DNA of 64,000 nucleotides, taken from the NCBI RefSeq assembly GCF_001039355.2, contig NW_019773770.1, positions 610,067 to 674,066 of the forward strand, given 5' to 3'. A model generated the notes under the pieces. The model did no database searches. It was not told where the DNA came from and worked only from the letters and a program-made list of their open reading frames with translations. The position numbers and the translations under genes were made by a program. This DNA is from Lingula anatina. Its lineage: Eukaryota > Brachiopoda > Lingulata > Lingulida > Lingulidae. Shown here in pieces: positions 22,565-34,158 of the stretch. Position 1 is the stretch's first letter; each line of letters starts with the position of its first letter.

Positions 22565-23330
22565 CAAAATCATGTCTGCCCACTTATAAAATTTTACTTC
22601 ACTCTATGAACCAATCGTTTATTAGGTCCTGGATGTTGTTTTTACAAACGAGTTTCTCCTGTCGAAAAGACCTGAATATATAGACCATTGTAATGCTGAT
22701 AACGATATTTTAGTAGTTTACACCAGGTGTCCCTTTAAAAACGTGGATATTTTGCTGAAGGGAAACATTGCCCATGTTAACACCTGTCTTGTAGATTATG
22801 GGAAGGTCCAACGCGTTTAATTGTAATTAAATACTTCACTTTAAAAACAATATATGTAAATAGACTTTTTACTGGGCGAACAGGTGCATCGGATACCTTA
22901 AAAAAGCATTTTAATTATTAAAATCAATTTCAAGACGTTCGTACTGTTAACTGGAAAGACGCCCATATAGATTCAGTGATTGCCTTTGTACCACATTGTA
23001 CCAGTATATTAATGTATAATGAACCACTCTGTCGTTTTCTTAAGCAGTAAACAGCAACCAACATCCTTTTTTTTTTACAAGAAACCCCTAGATGCCCATA
23101 TGATAACCTTCAACGCTGTGATTATTGTATAGCATGTAATGCTTCACCCCGCAACAGTAAGCGTTACTTTGTTTTCCAAAGCACAGAGTAGTATGGAAGG
23201 ATTTATAGCAAATTCAGCATATAAAAGACACTTTCAGTTGACAATATGTAATAGATCCTCAAGATCTATTTAAAAAGATTAAAAGATTGTTAAAATGTAT
23301 ATGTAGTGTAAATTGAATATTGAAACATTC
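22565..23330. other. Conserved upstream flank of vWA copy B
   Basis: Sequence homologous to the flanks of copies A (18560-19860) and C (29460-30470). Shared strings include 'ggaccaatcgtttattagg', 'gacgttcgtactg', 'aactggaaagacgccca' and 'tgtcgttttcttaagcag'. This shows the duplicated unit includes over 1 kb of upstream DNA. No exon is visible. Confidence 0.6.
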
Positions 23331-23339
23331 ACTCTGTCA

Positions 23340-23580
23340 CATACTGTCACACTGAAATGAAAATCAATGTCACGACGACGGTTGAGTGTGACTATTCATG
23401 AAACCGTAGAACGTGATTCACCTCACATTTTACAGTGTGACAAGAAAGTGCATGGTACCTGTAGCGAGCATTATAATCACAATCATTACATCACTTCATT
23501 TGGAAGAAGTGACTTAAGGTGTAATAAATGGCTTCACCATGACAAAACACTTGCTGACAGTCCTTGTCTGGTTTAGCGGT
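23340..23580 (+). pseudogene. Second decayed Tc1-like transposase fragment
   Basis: The frame at 23367-23576 carries IHETVERDSPH and, after a degenerate stretch, LHHDKTLADSP. This parallels IHETLERASPH and LHHDNTLAHSP in the fragment at 20020-20449. The second acidic position is D>K-flanked and the frame is short, so it is dead. Confidence 0.55.
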
Positions 23581-23626
23581 TTGTAGCAGAAAAGCAATGC
23601 TTTGAGGATTCATAACCCCTATTCCA

Positions 23627-23780
23627 GGCCTACCCAACTACCAGACTCGGCACCTAAGGATCCTGAATTAACCGGTATATCGGACCACGCTACCCGTTTT
23701 CAAGGTGTGTGTCAGATCGCATTTCGGAGTATCATACCCCAGAACAAATTTTGAAGCACGACTGCGGGCTCATCCACGGT
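23627..23780. repeat. Repeat family D, solo arm
   Basis: About 150 bp nearly identical to 26513-26672 ('cctacccaactaccagact', 'cggcacctaaggatcctg', 'gaattaaccggtatatcgg'). It stops at a single N (23781), so the right part may be missing from the assembly. Confidence 0.75.
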
Positions 23781-24063
23781 NCAATGCATTTGGTAAGATT
23801 TTGTACAGAGTGAAAATCGTAAACTAAAACAAATGTCTGTTTGAATTATGTACCTGCAGGTGAAAGTGGGTTTTATTATAAAAACCATTTTGAGGAACAA
23901 GAGATCAACAGTGGTTGATAGCAATCCAAATTCCAGTCAAATGCCATTTTGGTGTATATGAATTACATTGCTTTTCCATCACATGGCTGGTAATATGATC
24001 TGGAGACCTGACACAAATTGAAATTGCCTTGACACGTGCAAATGCATGACAACTATCCCATTA

Positions 24064-24088
24064 GGGGGAGGGGATCCAGGGGGAGGGG
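24064..24088 (+). other. Strong G-quadruplex motif
   Basis: Four G tracts of 4-5 bases separated by loops of 1, 5 and 1 nt. This fits the canonical G4 pattern with short loops. Position between vWA genes; no promoter was recognised next to it. Confidence 0.7.
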
Positions 24089-24599
24089 TCCTCAGGTTTT
24101 TGGAAACTGGTCAGAATTTTTCATGAATATCTTGGCATGCCTCCACTAGTTATATAGTTTTCAGCTAAACACATATTCCAAAGGACAGTGTAACGTTTCC
24201 AAAAGGCAAGTCAGGTAGCTGCTGTACCTAATTGCAATTGATCCTCTACCTGAATATGCTTGTGAACAGCTTGTTATAGCCAATGGCATACATGGTTTGA
24301 CTTGTCAACTGTTGAGCTTGACTGACGGGCAACCTGAGAAATGCACCCATAGGCAACAAATTTTAAAATTGGTGTTACACAGTGATGTAGGTGGAAATTA
24401 TAACACAACAGTATTTTAAAATTTGAGCAGTGCTTAGTATCCTGAAGTATCTGTATCTGTCAATATACGTCTAAAGGACCACTACTGGTATATGATAGAC
24501 AGGAAGAGGGAGCGCATGGGAAGCTTACAAGTTAGTCACACTGTAAGCCTAATCTGAAGCCTTCTGCAGTTTGTACTGTAACTTGTTGGTCACTCAGTT

Positions 24600-25190
24600 T
24601 GTTCCACTTGGAAGACTGTTCTGATAAAGAAAAAAAATTCTAACTGGCGTATTTCAGTGTTGCAAACAGTAACAGCGACTGTTGTTTATTCCATTTATAA
24701 TGTTTTCAGTGTCAAAGTCAGTGAATGATCTGGCCCTTACACGACGCTTGTCAGAAGCTGGTATTAAATAAGTATCAGAAGGTACTGCTGATACCAACCC
24801 CTCAACCACCTTGAAAAGAAAAGTTAGCCGCAGTTCCTTCCTCGGTACTGCAGCAGAGGGAGTTCCAGTGATTTTAACATGGAGGTAACACTATTTGGGG
24901 ACTGTGACTTATAATCCACAGTGATAAAACGTGCAGCCTTCCTATGAATTTATTCCATTTTGTTCATATCCGATTGTAAGTAGGGGTCCCATATGATATC
25001 CAAAGTGGAATGGACAAGGGCTATGTATGCTTACTTTCGTGTGAGTGCTGGGCTAAAGTGTAGGTTCCTTCTAATGAATCCTAATGAACTGCTGGCTTTT
25101 TTACACAAGTTATTAATGTGAATCGACCATTTCAGGTCAGAAGAGAGAATGACCCCAAAGTACGGATTTGTCTGAACACTTTTAAGTACT
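24600..25190 (-). pseudogene. Non-LTR retrotransposon reverse-transcriptase C-terminal remnant
   Basis: The minus strand reads YFGVILSSDLKWSIHIN, then KKASSSLGFIRRNLH, AYIALVHSTLDI, AARFITVDY, and SLELPLLQYRGRN, with stops and shifts. The order matches the thumb and post-RT region of non-LTR elements (pattern YLG..ls.dL.W..Hi, k....lgflrRNL, y..lVrp.leYas..Wdp, LqR..aRfi, l.wp.Le.RR). The 5' part of the element is absent. It lies between vWA copies B and C and is a broken mobile-element fossil. Confidence 0.75.
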
Positions 25191-25818
25191 GTTATATTGT
25201 TTTTGGTTGACAAGGTGCATTGACACACACACACACATAGCACAACAATGTACCCTGGGATGTTTTTGGTGGGTGAATTGGACTGAGGGTGATTTGGTTT
25301 CTGTATCTATTCTTTTTCAATTTTCGGTACACATCAGAGCTTTTGTCTTCTTGTACACTTCTATATATGCTAGCAAAAAAAAAAAAAAATGTATGTCTTG
25401 TTATGTCTATGGTTTTATACGTCATCCTTCTCCATCCTTTCGCCAGTGCAGCTATAAACACTATGACCGTGGTAGGCTGTGGCTGGCAGTTATGAAGTCA
25501 TCTGCCCCTTTTGTTCCAGGCATGCGCAATGGGGGACATATCTGGTCTAAAGAAGAAAAGTCTGGATCTGCTTCTGCTTCTGGTTTGCTTGTGCTCTCCT
25601 GGCAGTATGGAGATAGGATTATCCTACTGAAGCACACGTAGGATTAGGGGTTGATGTATGAATGGCATAATCACCATCAATTCTGCCTAGAAACTGCCAA
25701 TTATGCCTGCCCAAACTATAAGTTATAACACTTTGCCAAAGGTAATGGCCAATGGCACGACCCCTGTCCAGATCAGGAAGCCATGTCATGACGTCAGCAT
25801 GGAATTCAGTCTTTGACT

Positions 25819-26068
25819 GGGTTCCCATACCTAGATCGATCTAACAGGATCGATCCACCTCCAAGGGGTTTCTCGTTAAATGGCTTTCAGCTTAAGCGGC
25901 TTAGATGTCTGGCATACCTACTGAAGCTGCTAAACGATAATTAATTACTCCCTAGCAGCTTCAGTAGGTGTGACAGACATGTAAGCTGCTTAAGTTAATT
26001 GCAATTTAATGAGATAGGGAGATAGTGAGATCAATCCACAGTTAATACAATAGGGCTTGGGAATGGTC
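25819..26068. repeat. Palindromic MITE-like family C, copy 2 (diverged)
   Basis: Starts 'gggttcccatacctagatcg' and ends 'cttgggaatgg'. The inside has 'cagcttcagtaggtgtgaca' mirroring 'ggcatacctactgaagctgc', plus the family string 'aagctgcttaag'. More diverged than copies 3 and 4. Confidence 0.65.
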
Positions 26069-26512
26069 TCTTAGTCTATAAGGTGTCCCACAATATCATT
26101 TTAAACCATTTCCATAATTGCGAGTGTAATTTATGTTTATACATTTTGTTTAAAAAAATTTAATATAATAATTATTGAAGACTGCTTACCGCACTAAATG
26201 TGCCAATTTTTCGTGGTTGTCAGTTAAAAATTATAAATCTCTATCCTGTAGAAACAATTTATACCTTTTAACCAATGGGGAGGCCTAAATTGCCAGTAAT
26301 AAGGCTTATTTGACCTTGAGATTTTTGAAGGAACCGACTTGGTTGCTTAGCACTACTTACATGTGCTCTTCCAACTTTCCTATGATAGTAACAGTCAAGG
26401 TCACAAGAGAGTAGGCGTCAATTTGACTGCTCCTATTGGCTAGGCAACTTACCACATTGATAGGGAAAAAAGTTCCAGTCTAAATCTTCAAACCATGACA
26501 TGACATGTACAG

Positions 26513-27040
26513 GCCTACCCAACTACCAGACTCGGCACCTAAGGATCCTGAATTAACCGGTATATCGGACCACGCTACCCTTTTTCAAGGTGTGTGTCAG
26601 ATCACATTTCGGAGTATCATACCCCAGAAAAAATTTTGTAGCACGACTGCGGGCTCATCCACGCTCGGCTGAACAACCTTAAACTGTACTCTTACTTTAG
26701 AGTACTCCATTTTATTGTCTCTATGGGGATATATGGGGACTTTACGACATTCGGTTTGAATGTTTTAACCACTTTTGATAGGGCTTTTTTGCATTGTATT
26801 AGATTAATGTGGCAGTCTAAGGTGCATCTAGGTACGTGGCTCTTAAATTTATGCACCCGGTTTTAAAATCATATAGCGATTTTACGACAATCGTTTACTA
26901 TCCAATCAAGGTGACAGCCGAGCATGCCAGGACTCATCCTGTCGGTGTTCTGGCTGATACTCCGAAATGCGATCTGACACACACCTTGAAAACGGGTAGT
27001 GTGGTCCGATATACCGGTTAATTCAGGATCCTTAGGTGAC
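26513..27040. repeat. Foldback element of repeat family D
   Basis: The left arm 26513-26672 and the right arm about 26916-27040 are inverted copies over more than 100 bp (shared: 'aggatcctgaattaaccgg', 'tatatcggaccac', 'aaggtgtgtgtcagatc', 'catttcggagtatc'). A central 240 bp is non-repetitive. This is the structure of a MITE or foldback element with long terminal inverted repeats. Confidence 0.75.
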
Positions 27041-27630
27041 CCCTCTTGCATTTTTTAAGATAGTTGTACATATACCTAAAATCACTTACATTAATGAACA
27101 GAACAAAGCAGTAAAATAGCATTTGAAAGTGTTTTTATTTCCGCTGAATGCACATAATGTAGTAATAGTTTACAATCTAGAAGTACCAAATTGCCGTGCA
27201 AATTGGTGCAAATTTTCTGCACGAAAATAAGGTTTTTGCAATGTCAAAAACTATTTTTTCTGAATTTTGATACATTTCAATAACTATTATCAAATACAAA
27301 CATAATATCAAAACAATGGAGTTTTTATGTTCTTTGTACACCAGTTTGCATGTTGGAATAGCTTACTTTTCAAAAATATCAAAATGTGCTTTGAACACAT
27401 TAACATATAGATATTGTCCGAGAAAACACTTTAGTTGCATGAAATCAAGACGTTCCAATAAATGTGGCAATTATCTGGTTTTGTGTCACGACAGAATCAG
27501 TCAAAATAAGTAAAACAATCAAAATGTATTATCTGCATGTGATACCAAGTTACCAAGAGTGATCGGAAATAAACTAGACTCTACAGTCTGCAGATTAAGG
27601 CAACAGTCTATAGACCAAGGACTGTTGTTC

Positions 27631-29343
27631 CTATGGCAGCACCCTCAGCCGGGCAGCGTACGTGGCCAACCTGTAGGCGGCGTAGGTACGGTATCTAAGT
27701 ACACATTTCACACGGAAAAAGCTGAATCTAATCCACGAGGCCATGGCGTTTATCACAGTCATGTTAGCATCGTGTCCAATAGCAACGACACAAATGACAA
27801 TTCCTGAAATGGGAACAGAGAAGTTCATATAATATGCAGTAAAGAGAAAGTTAAAAATAGACAAAACACAAAATTAGTCTATATTGTCCAAACTGTCTCC
27901 AATTTTTAATTTGAAATTATATCATTCATTTTATGTCATAGACAATCTGGCCTTTAAAGCACTGTAGGACATACCTCTCCTCTTCATAGCCGTTGCCCTG
28001 GGTCTCGGGTCACCCCCGACATTATAGTGTCCATCCGTGATTATCCAGACTATGCGTTTGCCATACAAGCCAAGCTGACCATCACACAACACCAGAGCCT
28101 TATATATATTGGTAAGATAACCTGTGAATAAAGTGGAATTTAAAGTGTATCATTTAAGTTAACTTCACAATTCTACTAAACATGTCTACTATACGTTTTA
28201 ATTGATATTTAATATTCTATTTTTGACAAATACACAAGTATGCTATTCAGTCTGTGCCATAAACTTTTCAGCTGACTGGCCATTCGGACCACCACTTTCC
28301 CAAAATCTTCTGGTCTGATTCAGGATTTGTCGGTCCTAATATGGGATTTCAATAAATTGGCTTTTTTTTTCAGAATCATCATAGCAGCTACATTTCAGCA
28401 AAGCATGTTCTTTTAAAAACCTTTTAGAAAAATCTGCTGGTCCATGCCAGACAAATTAGACTTTTACTGGCCGTGGGTACAGATGTCAGTGACTAACGTC
28501 GCAGACTTCATTATGACGTAGGGAAATACTTTGTAACACTGTAAAGTTGTTAAATGCTGACATGGACCCTGAATGTGACCAAGGCAATGGAGTGTAGTGC
28601 ATTTGTTGATTAACACTGAACGAATTTACAAATGCATCGATCTTACCAACTTTCGGCACGGCAGCAATAGCGGCATCATTGGCAGGGTAGAACGGGTAGG
28701 TCCCCATGGAAAAGATGACCTTTGTTGGGTTCGTACTAGAGAAGCGTACCAAACCAATCCTATGTCTCCAGGGTGCAATACTATTCCGACGTGGGGTGAA
28801 GTTAATGATGGCAAGGATGTCCTGATACAAGATTCATTTCAACTTAAAACAAATGTTTTGTTACGGATTTCAGAAATGTTCAAAAAAAGGTCTTCGTAAA
28901 TTTGAAATATAATGACAACTTAGCAGTCTAGTCTAAACAATGATATTTCCAAAGTCATACTTTGGTCTTTTTGTCATTTTGCAGACAAACTTAATCATGC
29001 GAAGTAATCAGATCGAATAAACATTACCGTTTGTAGCTGTCTATTGTAGCTAAATTTGTTTTTGTTATTTGATATAAATTCTTGACGTTGAAATAAAATA
29101 AAAGTATAGAAAATGCACAGTGCCGAGTGCCAGATTTTATCTCACCCTGGCCGCAAATTTGGACTGTTTCCATTCAGTTCTGTTAATGCTGCCGCTGCTG
29201 TCCAAAGCAAAGCACACTTTCCAGTAGGGAGGAGCACCGCCCATTAGAATTTTAATGATCTGGTCTGGTGTGAGAGCTTCGGAGCCCAGACCACTGAAGG
29301 CAATTCCAACAGCAACCAAAAGCACCAGAGAGAAGAACTTCAT
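27631..29343 (-). CDS. Secreted vWA-domain protein, tandem copy C
   Basis: Exons 29146-29343, 28647-28821, 27975-28121 and 27631-27803 (TAG stop) encode 230 residues. The signal peptide is MKFFSLVLLVAVGIA. The MIDAS motif DSSGS is intact and followed by INRTEW, which makes an N-glycosylation sequon (N-R-T) not seen in copies A and B. Strands HRIGLVRFSS, RIVWIITDG and IVICVVAIG are in place. The last exon is shorter (173 nt), ending at RLRVLP, so the C-terminal tails of the three copies differ while the domain core is kept. The intron between exons 2 and 3 is longer (28122-28646) than in A and B. Confidence 0.9.
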
Positions 29344-29430
29344 TTTCGGTGACAGCAGGAACTTGGTCCCCGTGCAGATGATAGAAGAGTTACCTCTGTT
29401 CTTTCACAGTGAGACGGATGTACAGACTGA

Positions 29431-29438
29431 TATTTATA
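29431..29438 (-). promoter_or_regulatory. TATA box of vWA gene C
   Basis: TATAAATA on the minus strand 88 bp before the ATG, within the flank shared with copies A and B. Confidence 0.75.
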
Positions 29439-29459
29439 CAAAACACTAACATTAGTTTC

Positions 29460-30714
29460 CTTTCATTAAAATGTATTTCCCTGTATGGACCAATCATGTT
29501 TTAAGAATCTGAGTGTTAATTTTTACCCGTATTTGTTTTTTGGCAAAATACCTAATTCTAGAGACTGCAGTAACTTTGATAACGACATGGTAGCAGATTA
29601 CACCAGACAATTATCAGGTTTTCCTTCAATGACCTTCAATGGTTAATATTTTGCTGAAGTAAACATTTGTCACATTGATTAGTAGAGAGTCTGCCGATTT
29701 AAATCGTAATTGAACAATATTAAAATAGACTATTTCCTGTTGCTTGAAACTCGAACCTGGTGCAATATCCACTTATTCCATTTTTCAAAAAAAGAAACAT
29801 TTATCAATTTTAAGACCTTCGTCCCTGTATAGTAACACAGACTGGTGCAATGATGGTCTTTGTACCAGAGCTATGAAAGAACATTAAAACAATGAAGTAT
29901 CTAAAAAAAGTATCAAAGCGTCTTTAATGACGCATATTTGAATTTTTAAAGTTTTTTTTTTCAACTAACATGTAATTGCACTGGTACCGGTTACGTGCTT
30001 AATTACTACATGTACTACTACTACTACTACTACTTCTACTACTACTAATAATAATAATAATGATAATAATACATGTAATTAGCAGTTTATCATTATAGCA
30101 ATAATGACACAAAGTCATCCAGTATTGTGGGTTGAGTCTGAGAAATTTTCACCTCGGGTTCTTCAGGCATCTGAATCTCTCTTGTTTCCTTTGTATGCGA
30201 AACACTCAGGTAAGCACGCTGATGTAACAGGATAATGAATAAAGCATAACAGCTACTTTTACTAGAGTTGAGAACCCATTATACTTTTTGGTGTGTCTTA
30301 GCTAGAATTCATAAATACTATTCATCATGATGTAAAAATGTATAATGAGCAATGCTGTCGTTTTCTAAACAGTAAACAACAACCGACATCCTTTTCTACC
30401 ACTAAAAATCCCTGGATATGCATAGTAGAACATTCAACGCTTTTTTTTCATACTCTGTCTTCCAAACCTCGGAGTTTCTTCATACTTAATCATATACAAA
30501 GCATGGGGATACACATACGTATAGGATGCATAGTAAAATCAGTTGAGAATATCCACTTTCAGTTGTTGTAGGTGTCCGAAATCTGTTCCCACAACAATTC
30601 ATATGTTTGCATAAAGTCCGATAGTGTATGAGGCAAGCTGAATGATGGGAATTGACAGACATGTTTTGGCGAGGTTTAAGTGAAACATGATTCCAGTTCT
30701 CGTGCTTCACCTTA
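29460..30714. other. Upstream flank of vWA copy C
   Basis: Homologous to the flanks of copies A and B up to about 30470 ('tgctgtcgttttctaaacag', 'aaatccctggatatgcat'). It contains a compound CTA/ATA microsatellite at 30006-30071. No exon is seen. Confidence 0.55.
30006..30071. repeat. Compound (CTA)n/(ATA)n microsatellite
   Basis: Tandem CTA units interrupted once, passing into ATA units. Confidence 0.9.
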
Positions 30715-30925
30715 GACTGCATTCCCACAGATTTTAGATCTATCCCCGTGGGGAGTCTAACTAGGTTACTGTCAGCTTAACCGGCTTAAATGGCTGTCCC
30801 GCCTACTAAAAGCTGTAAGGGGGTTATTAACTTCCTTGCGTGCTCGGCTGACAGTAATTTAGCGTGAACCCCCAGGGAGTTAGGTCGATCCAGATGGATC
30901 GATCTAAATCTGTGGGAATGCAGTC
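30715..30925. repeat. Palindromic MITE-like family C, copy 3
   Basis: Ends 'gactgcattcccacagattt' and 'aaatctgtgggaatgcagtc' are perfect inverted repeats. Inner arms 'gttactgtcagc' and 'gctgacagtaat' pair as well. No open frame. It is in opposite orientation to copy 4 at 39247-39460. Confidence 0.85.
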
Positions 30926-31552
30926 TTACACTGCAACGTGAGACCTTGAGGTCCTGGTGTCAGCTTCAACCGCACAGTGATGCAATCTTGAAATAGAGCG
31001 ACATTAGCATTGTTAAATTAAATGGGTACGATTTCATTTAGGGCAAATTTACAGGGTTTTATTAAATGCAACTGAATGAAAGCTAGACAGTCGTTAAGAG
31101 CGAGTAGAATTTTGTAAGGTGACATGTACCGGTAGTGCGAAAATTCCTCTTTGTATTGGGCCAGAGTTGAAAATGTTAACACCGTATTTAAGAAGCCAGT
31201 TGTTTTGAAGATTTCACAATAAAATATTTTTTCCAAGTGCACGGCCTTTATTACAACTGCAAGTTGGCCTTTGTTAAATTTCCAAATATGTCGATATTTA
31301 GCATACAGTTTAAATATGTTAAGTTTTAGTGTTTAAAGAGATTACCTAATAATAACATAGGGGCCTATAGAACATTTGATTGACAAAGTAGAAAGGGGGC
31401 ATTTTAGGTCATGTAAAAGGTGCTGAGAAATAAAAATATAATGATTAATTATGTAGGCCTTTATGCACTGGTAGAGAGGGGGGGGGGGGGGGAAAAATAA
31501 ACAAGGCAAACCCAACTCGTCGTCACTGTAACAGAAATTTCTGATTATTTCA

Positions 31553-31557
<5 letters not shown>

Positions 31558-31587
<30 letters not shown>
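31558..31587. repeat. (CA)n microsatellite
   Basis: Fifteen CA units. Confidence 0.95.
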
Positions 31588-31589
<2 letters not shown>

Positions 31590-32075
31590 ACAAGTAAAAT
31601 CTAGCAACAGAAATAATAAACTGGTTTTACAGACACGAGGAAGGACACTCTTTATTTGCACGAGAACAATATCGCAACTACATGAGACTATCAGGAAACA
31701 TAAGTATAAAATGTTGCTTAAAAGTTTAAAGAAAAATAATATGAAAAAAAGGTAAATTATTAATGATATAAAGAATCAAAAATAATAATGCTAATGATAA
31801 TTTCTACTGTGGGACATGAAAAAAAATCATTGTGCCTAACAATAGACACTTAAGTATTAAAAAATTAAAACGTAAAAGTGTCGTCTATAATCCTTTTCTT
31901 GATTGATCGTTAGTCTTTTTAGATTGCGGAATGTCCAAAAATTGGTCATTGCCCACAGTAAATAGGCCACATGTCCAGAATACCGTTGACACATAAATTT
32001 TATTATGTAATATGAAGGTAAATTTGGCAAGAGAATGAAAACTAGAGGGGACTCACAAGTGGCTACATCTAGCCT

Positions 32076-32081
<6 letters not shown>

Positions 32082-32161
<80 letters not shown>
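32082..32161. repeat. (AT)n microsatellite
   Basis: About 80 bp of uninterrupted AT dinucleotides, self-complementary and prone to cruciform formation and length change. Confidence 0.97.
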
Positions 32162-32163
<2 letters not shown>

Positions 32164-32940
32164 GTTTTTAACGTGAATTTGTTTGGTTTAAAAAGTTTTT
32201 AACAGTGTTTTACAAACGTTTTTAAAACGTTCTGATAATGTTTCGAAAAATTAAATTAAATTGTTAAAACGTTATAATAATGTCTCCATAAAACATTAAA
32301 GATACATAACGAAAACGTTATATGTAAGTGGAATAATAATAACATTACAAATTTTTTGTCATCCAAAAGCAGTCAAACTGGGAGGAAGTAAACAAATGAG
32401 CACTCTTTCGCTTTGGGAGTTCGGAAAGGGCCTCAGGTGCCTGGAAGCCGAACTGTAGAAGTTCGGTGAAAGTAATCGATGATTTTGGAAGGTAATGGTT
32501 TTGATTTAGAAACAGTTTAGGTGTAGTTGGTTAAGTAATGTTACGTTCAAAACAAAAGACATGAAATATACTGGGTTTGATGAAAAAGAAAGAGTAAATC
32601 TTGAACGGGATGGGTGCAGTCGTAATTATTTGTGGAATTTCCAAATGCCACACTGTATAATTTGTAAGTGTAATTAAAACATGCGCTTATTTTGGCTTGT
32701 GATCAATTCAAAACATTTCCTTTGATAGGACATAGATTACAAACTTTGTCAGTCAACAGTAATACTCTGAGCTGTACTAGTACACACGCATACAGTGACA
32801 CACACACACAAACACAGACAGAGAGAGAAAGAGTGTCTTGGAGAGCCTATAAGCTATTAAATAATTATTATTCCACTTACAGAAGATAGTTTTTCCACAT
32901 GTGGCCATCCCAGCTGTAACTTCTCACCACACTTTTCAAT

Positions 32941-34120
32941 ATGAACATTTTGCGCCTTGCCGCAAAGAAAGAACCACTGACCCCTGTGCTACAAAAAGCC
33001 AAAATGTCATGTCAAGATGATGGCTCCTGTCCCAAGAAAATAGACAAAGCGGAGTTGAAAAAACGCCTCACCCCACTACAGTACCGAGTGACACAGGAGA
33101 AGGGAACAGAAAGGTATGGAGTACATGTCCTGAAGGACAGATTATATTAATTAGGAAATCCCAGGACATATTTACTTGTACATGATGATCTGTTAATTAT
33201 CATTTTACATGTACACACTGCTTATATTCTGGACCTTGTTTTTTATAAGACCTACTCACTGGACTATTCAGAACAACCCTACTTCTTAATCATGTGTTTA
33301 GTCTTAGTTTCTGAATTTTGAGTTTATGGTTTTCCTGATCTAGATAGAAGAATTGGGCTTGTAATATGTTATAAGCAGAAAGTTAGGAGTGTTCAAAACA
33401 CATTATTGGTTTACAGGTCATAAGTTCACAGTTTTGGTTAGGATACATGTGTAAGTACCAGTACCTTGCTTAAAGAGGGCAAAATGTTCAAATTTCTAGA
33501 ATTTTTTTCTATAGATCAAAAGCTCTAATAATATTAATGGACAATGTACTGATTTAATTTCAGTGCCTTTTCTGGGAAATATGTCAAAGTAACAGATGAA
33601 GGTGTATTTAATTGCATAGTCTGTAACAGCACCCTATTCTCGTCTGAAAGTAAATTTGACTCTAAATCTGGCTGGCCGTCTTTCTCTGATGTCTATGAGC
33701 GAGGCAGGGTAGCGCTTATTGATGACTATTCTCATGGTAAGTTACATTGTTGTGTTCAATATACAAAAGTAGCTTCTGCAGACATCAGCAGAATTTGGAG
33801 TTACTGACACTGCAATATTTCATTGAGTAAGATTATGGATAGACACTCCAAAATTTGAAGAGCTGAATTTAGTTGCAGAGAGACTGTGTAAAACACAACT
33901 GTTTGAATTATTTGCTGTTAGAATTTTTTTCTGCTCTGTTTGCATATCTTTGTGTTTCCCATATATCTTTGTGTATTTATGTAAACGTGTACAGTACTGG
34001 TATATTTGTGTGTATTATTTTTATAAAAAATTCCTCAGTGTGTTTACAAATGTGCCTGGTTTTGTGCATGATTGTAGATGTACGTTTTTTGTTTGTGTGT
34101 AGCATGCATGTGTGTATACA

Positions 34121-34158
<38 letters not shown>

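Larger units (their letters stand above)
30926..32940. other. Intergenic region upstream of MsrB
   Basis: It holds a poly-G run (about 31479-31492), a CA microsatellite (31558-31587), a long AT microsatellite (32082-32161) and a cluster of AACGTT-like motifs at 32165-32345. GC-richer sequence at 32398-32480 (ending 'ggaaggtaatgg', a possible donor) could be a non-coding first exon or promoter of MsrB. No coding exon was found. Confidence 0.45.

Noticed and set aside
25207-25641. Plus-strand open frame of 144 codons
   Set aside because: It overlaps a CA/TG-rich stretch and a poly-A run and is antisense to the edge of the non-LTR remnant. Composition is low-complexity and no domain is seen.
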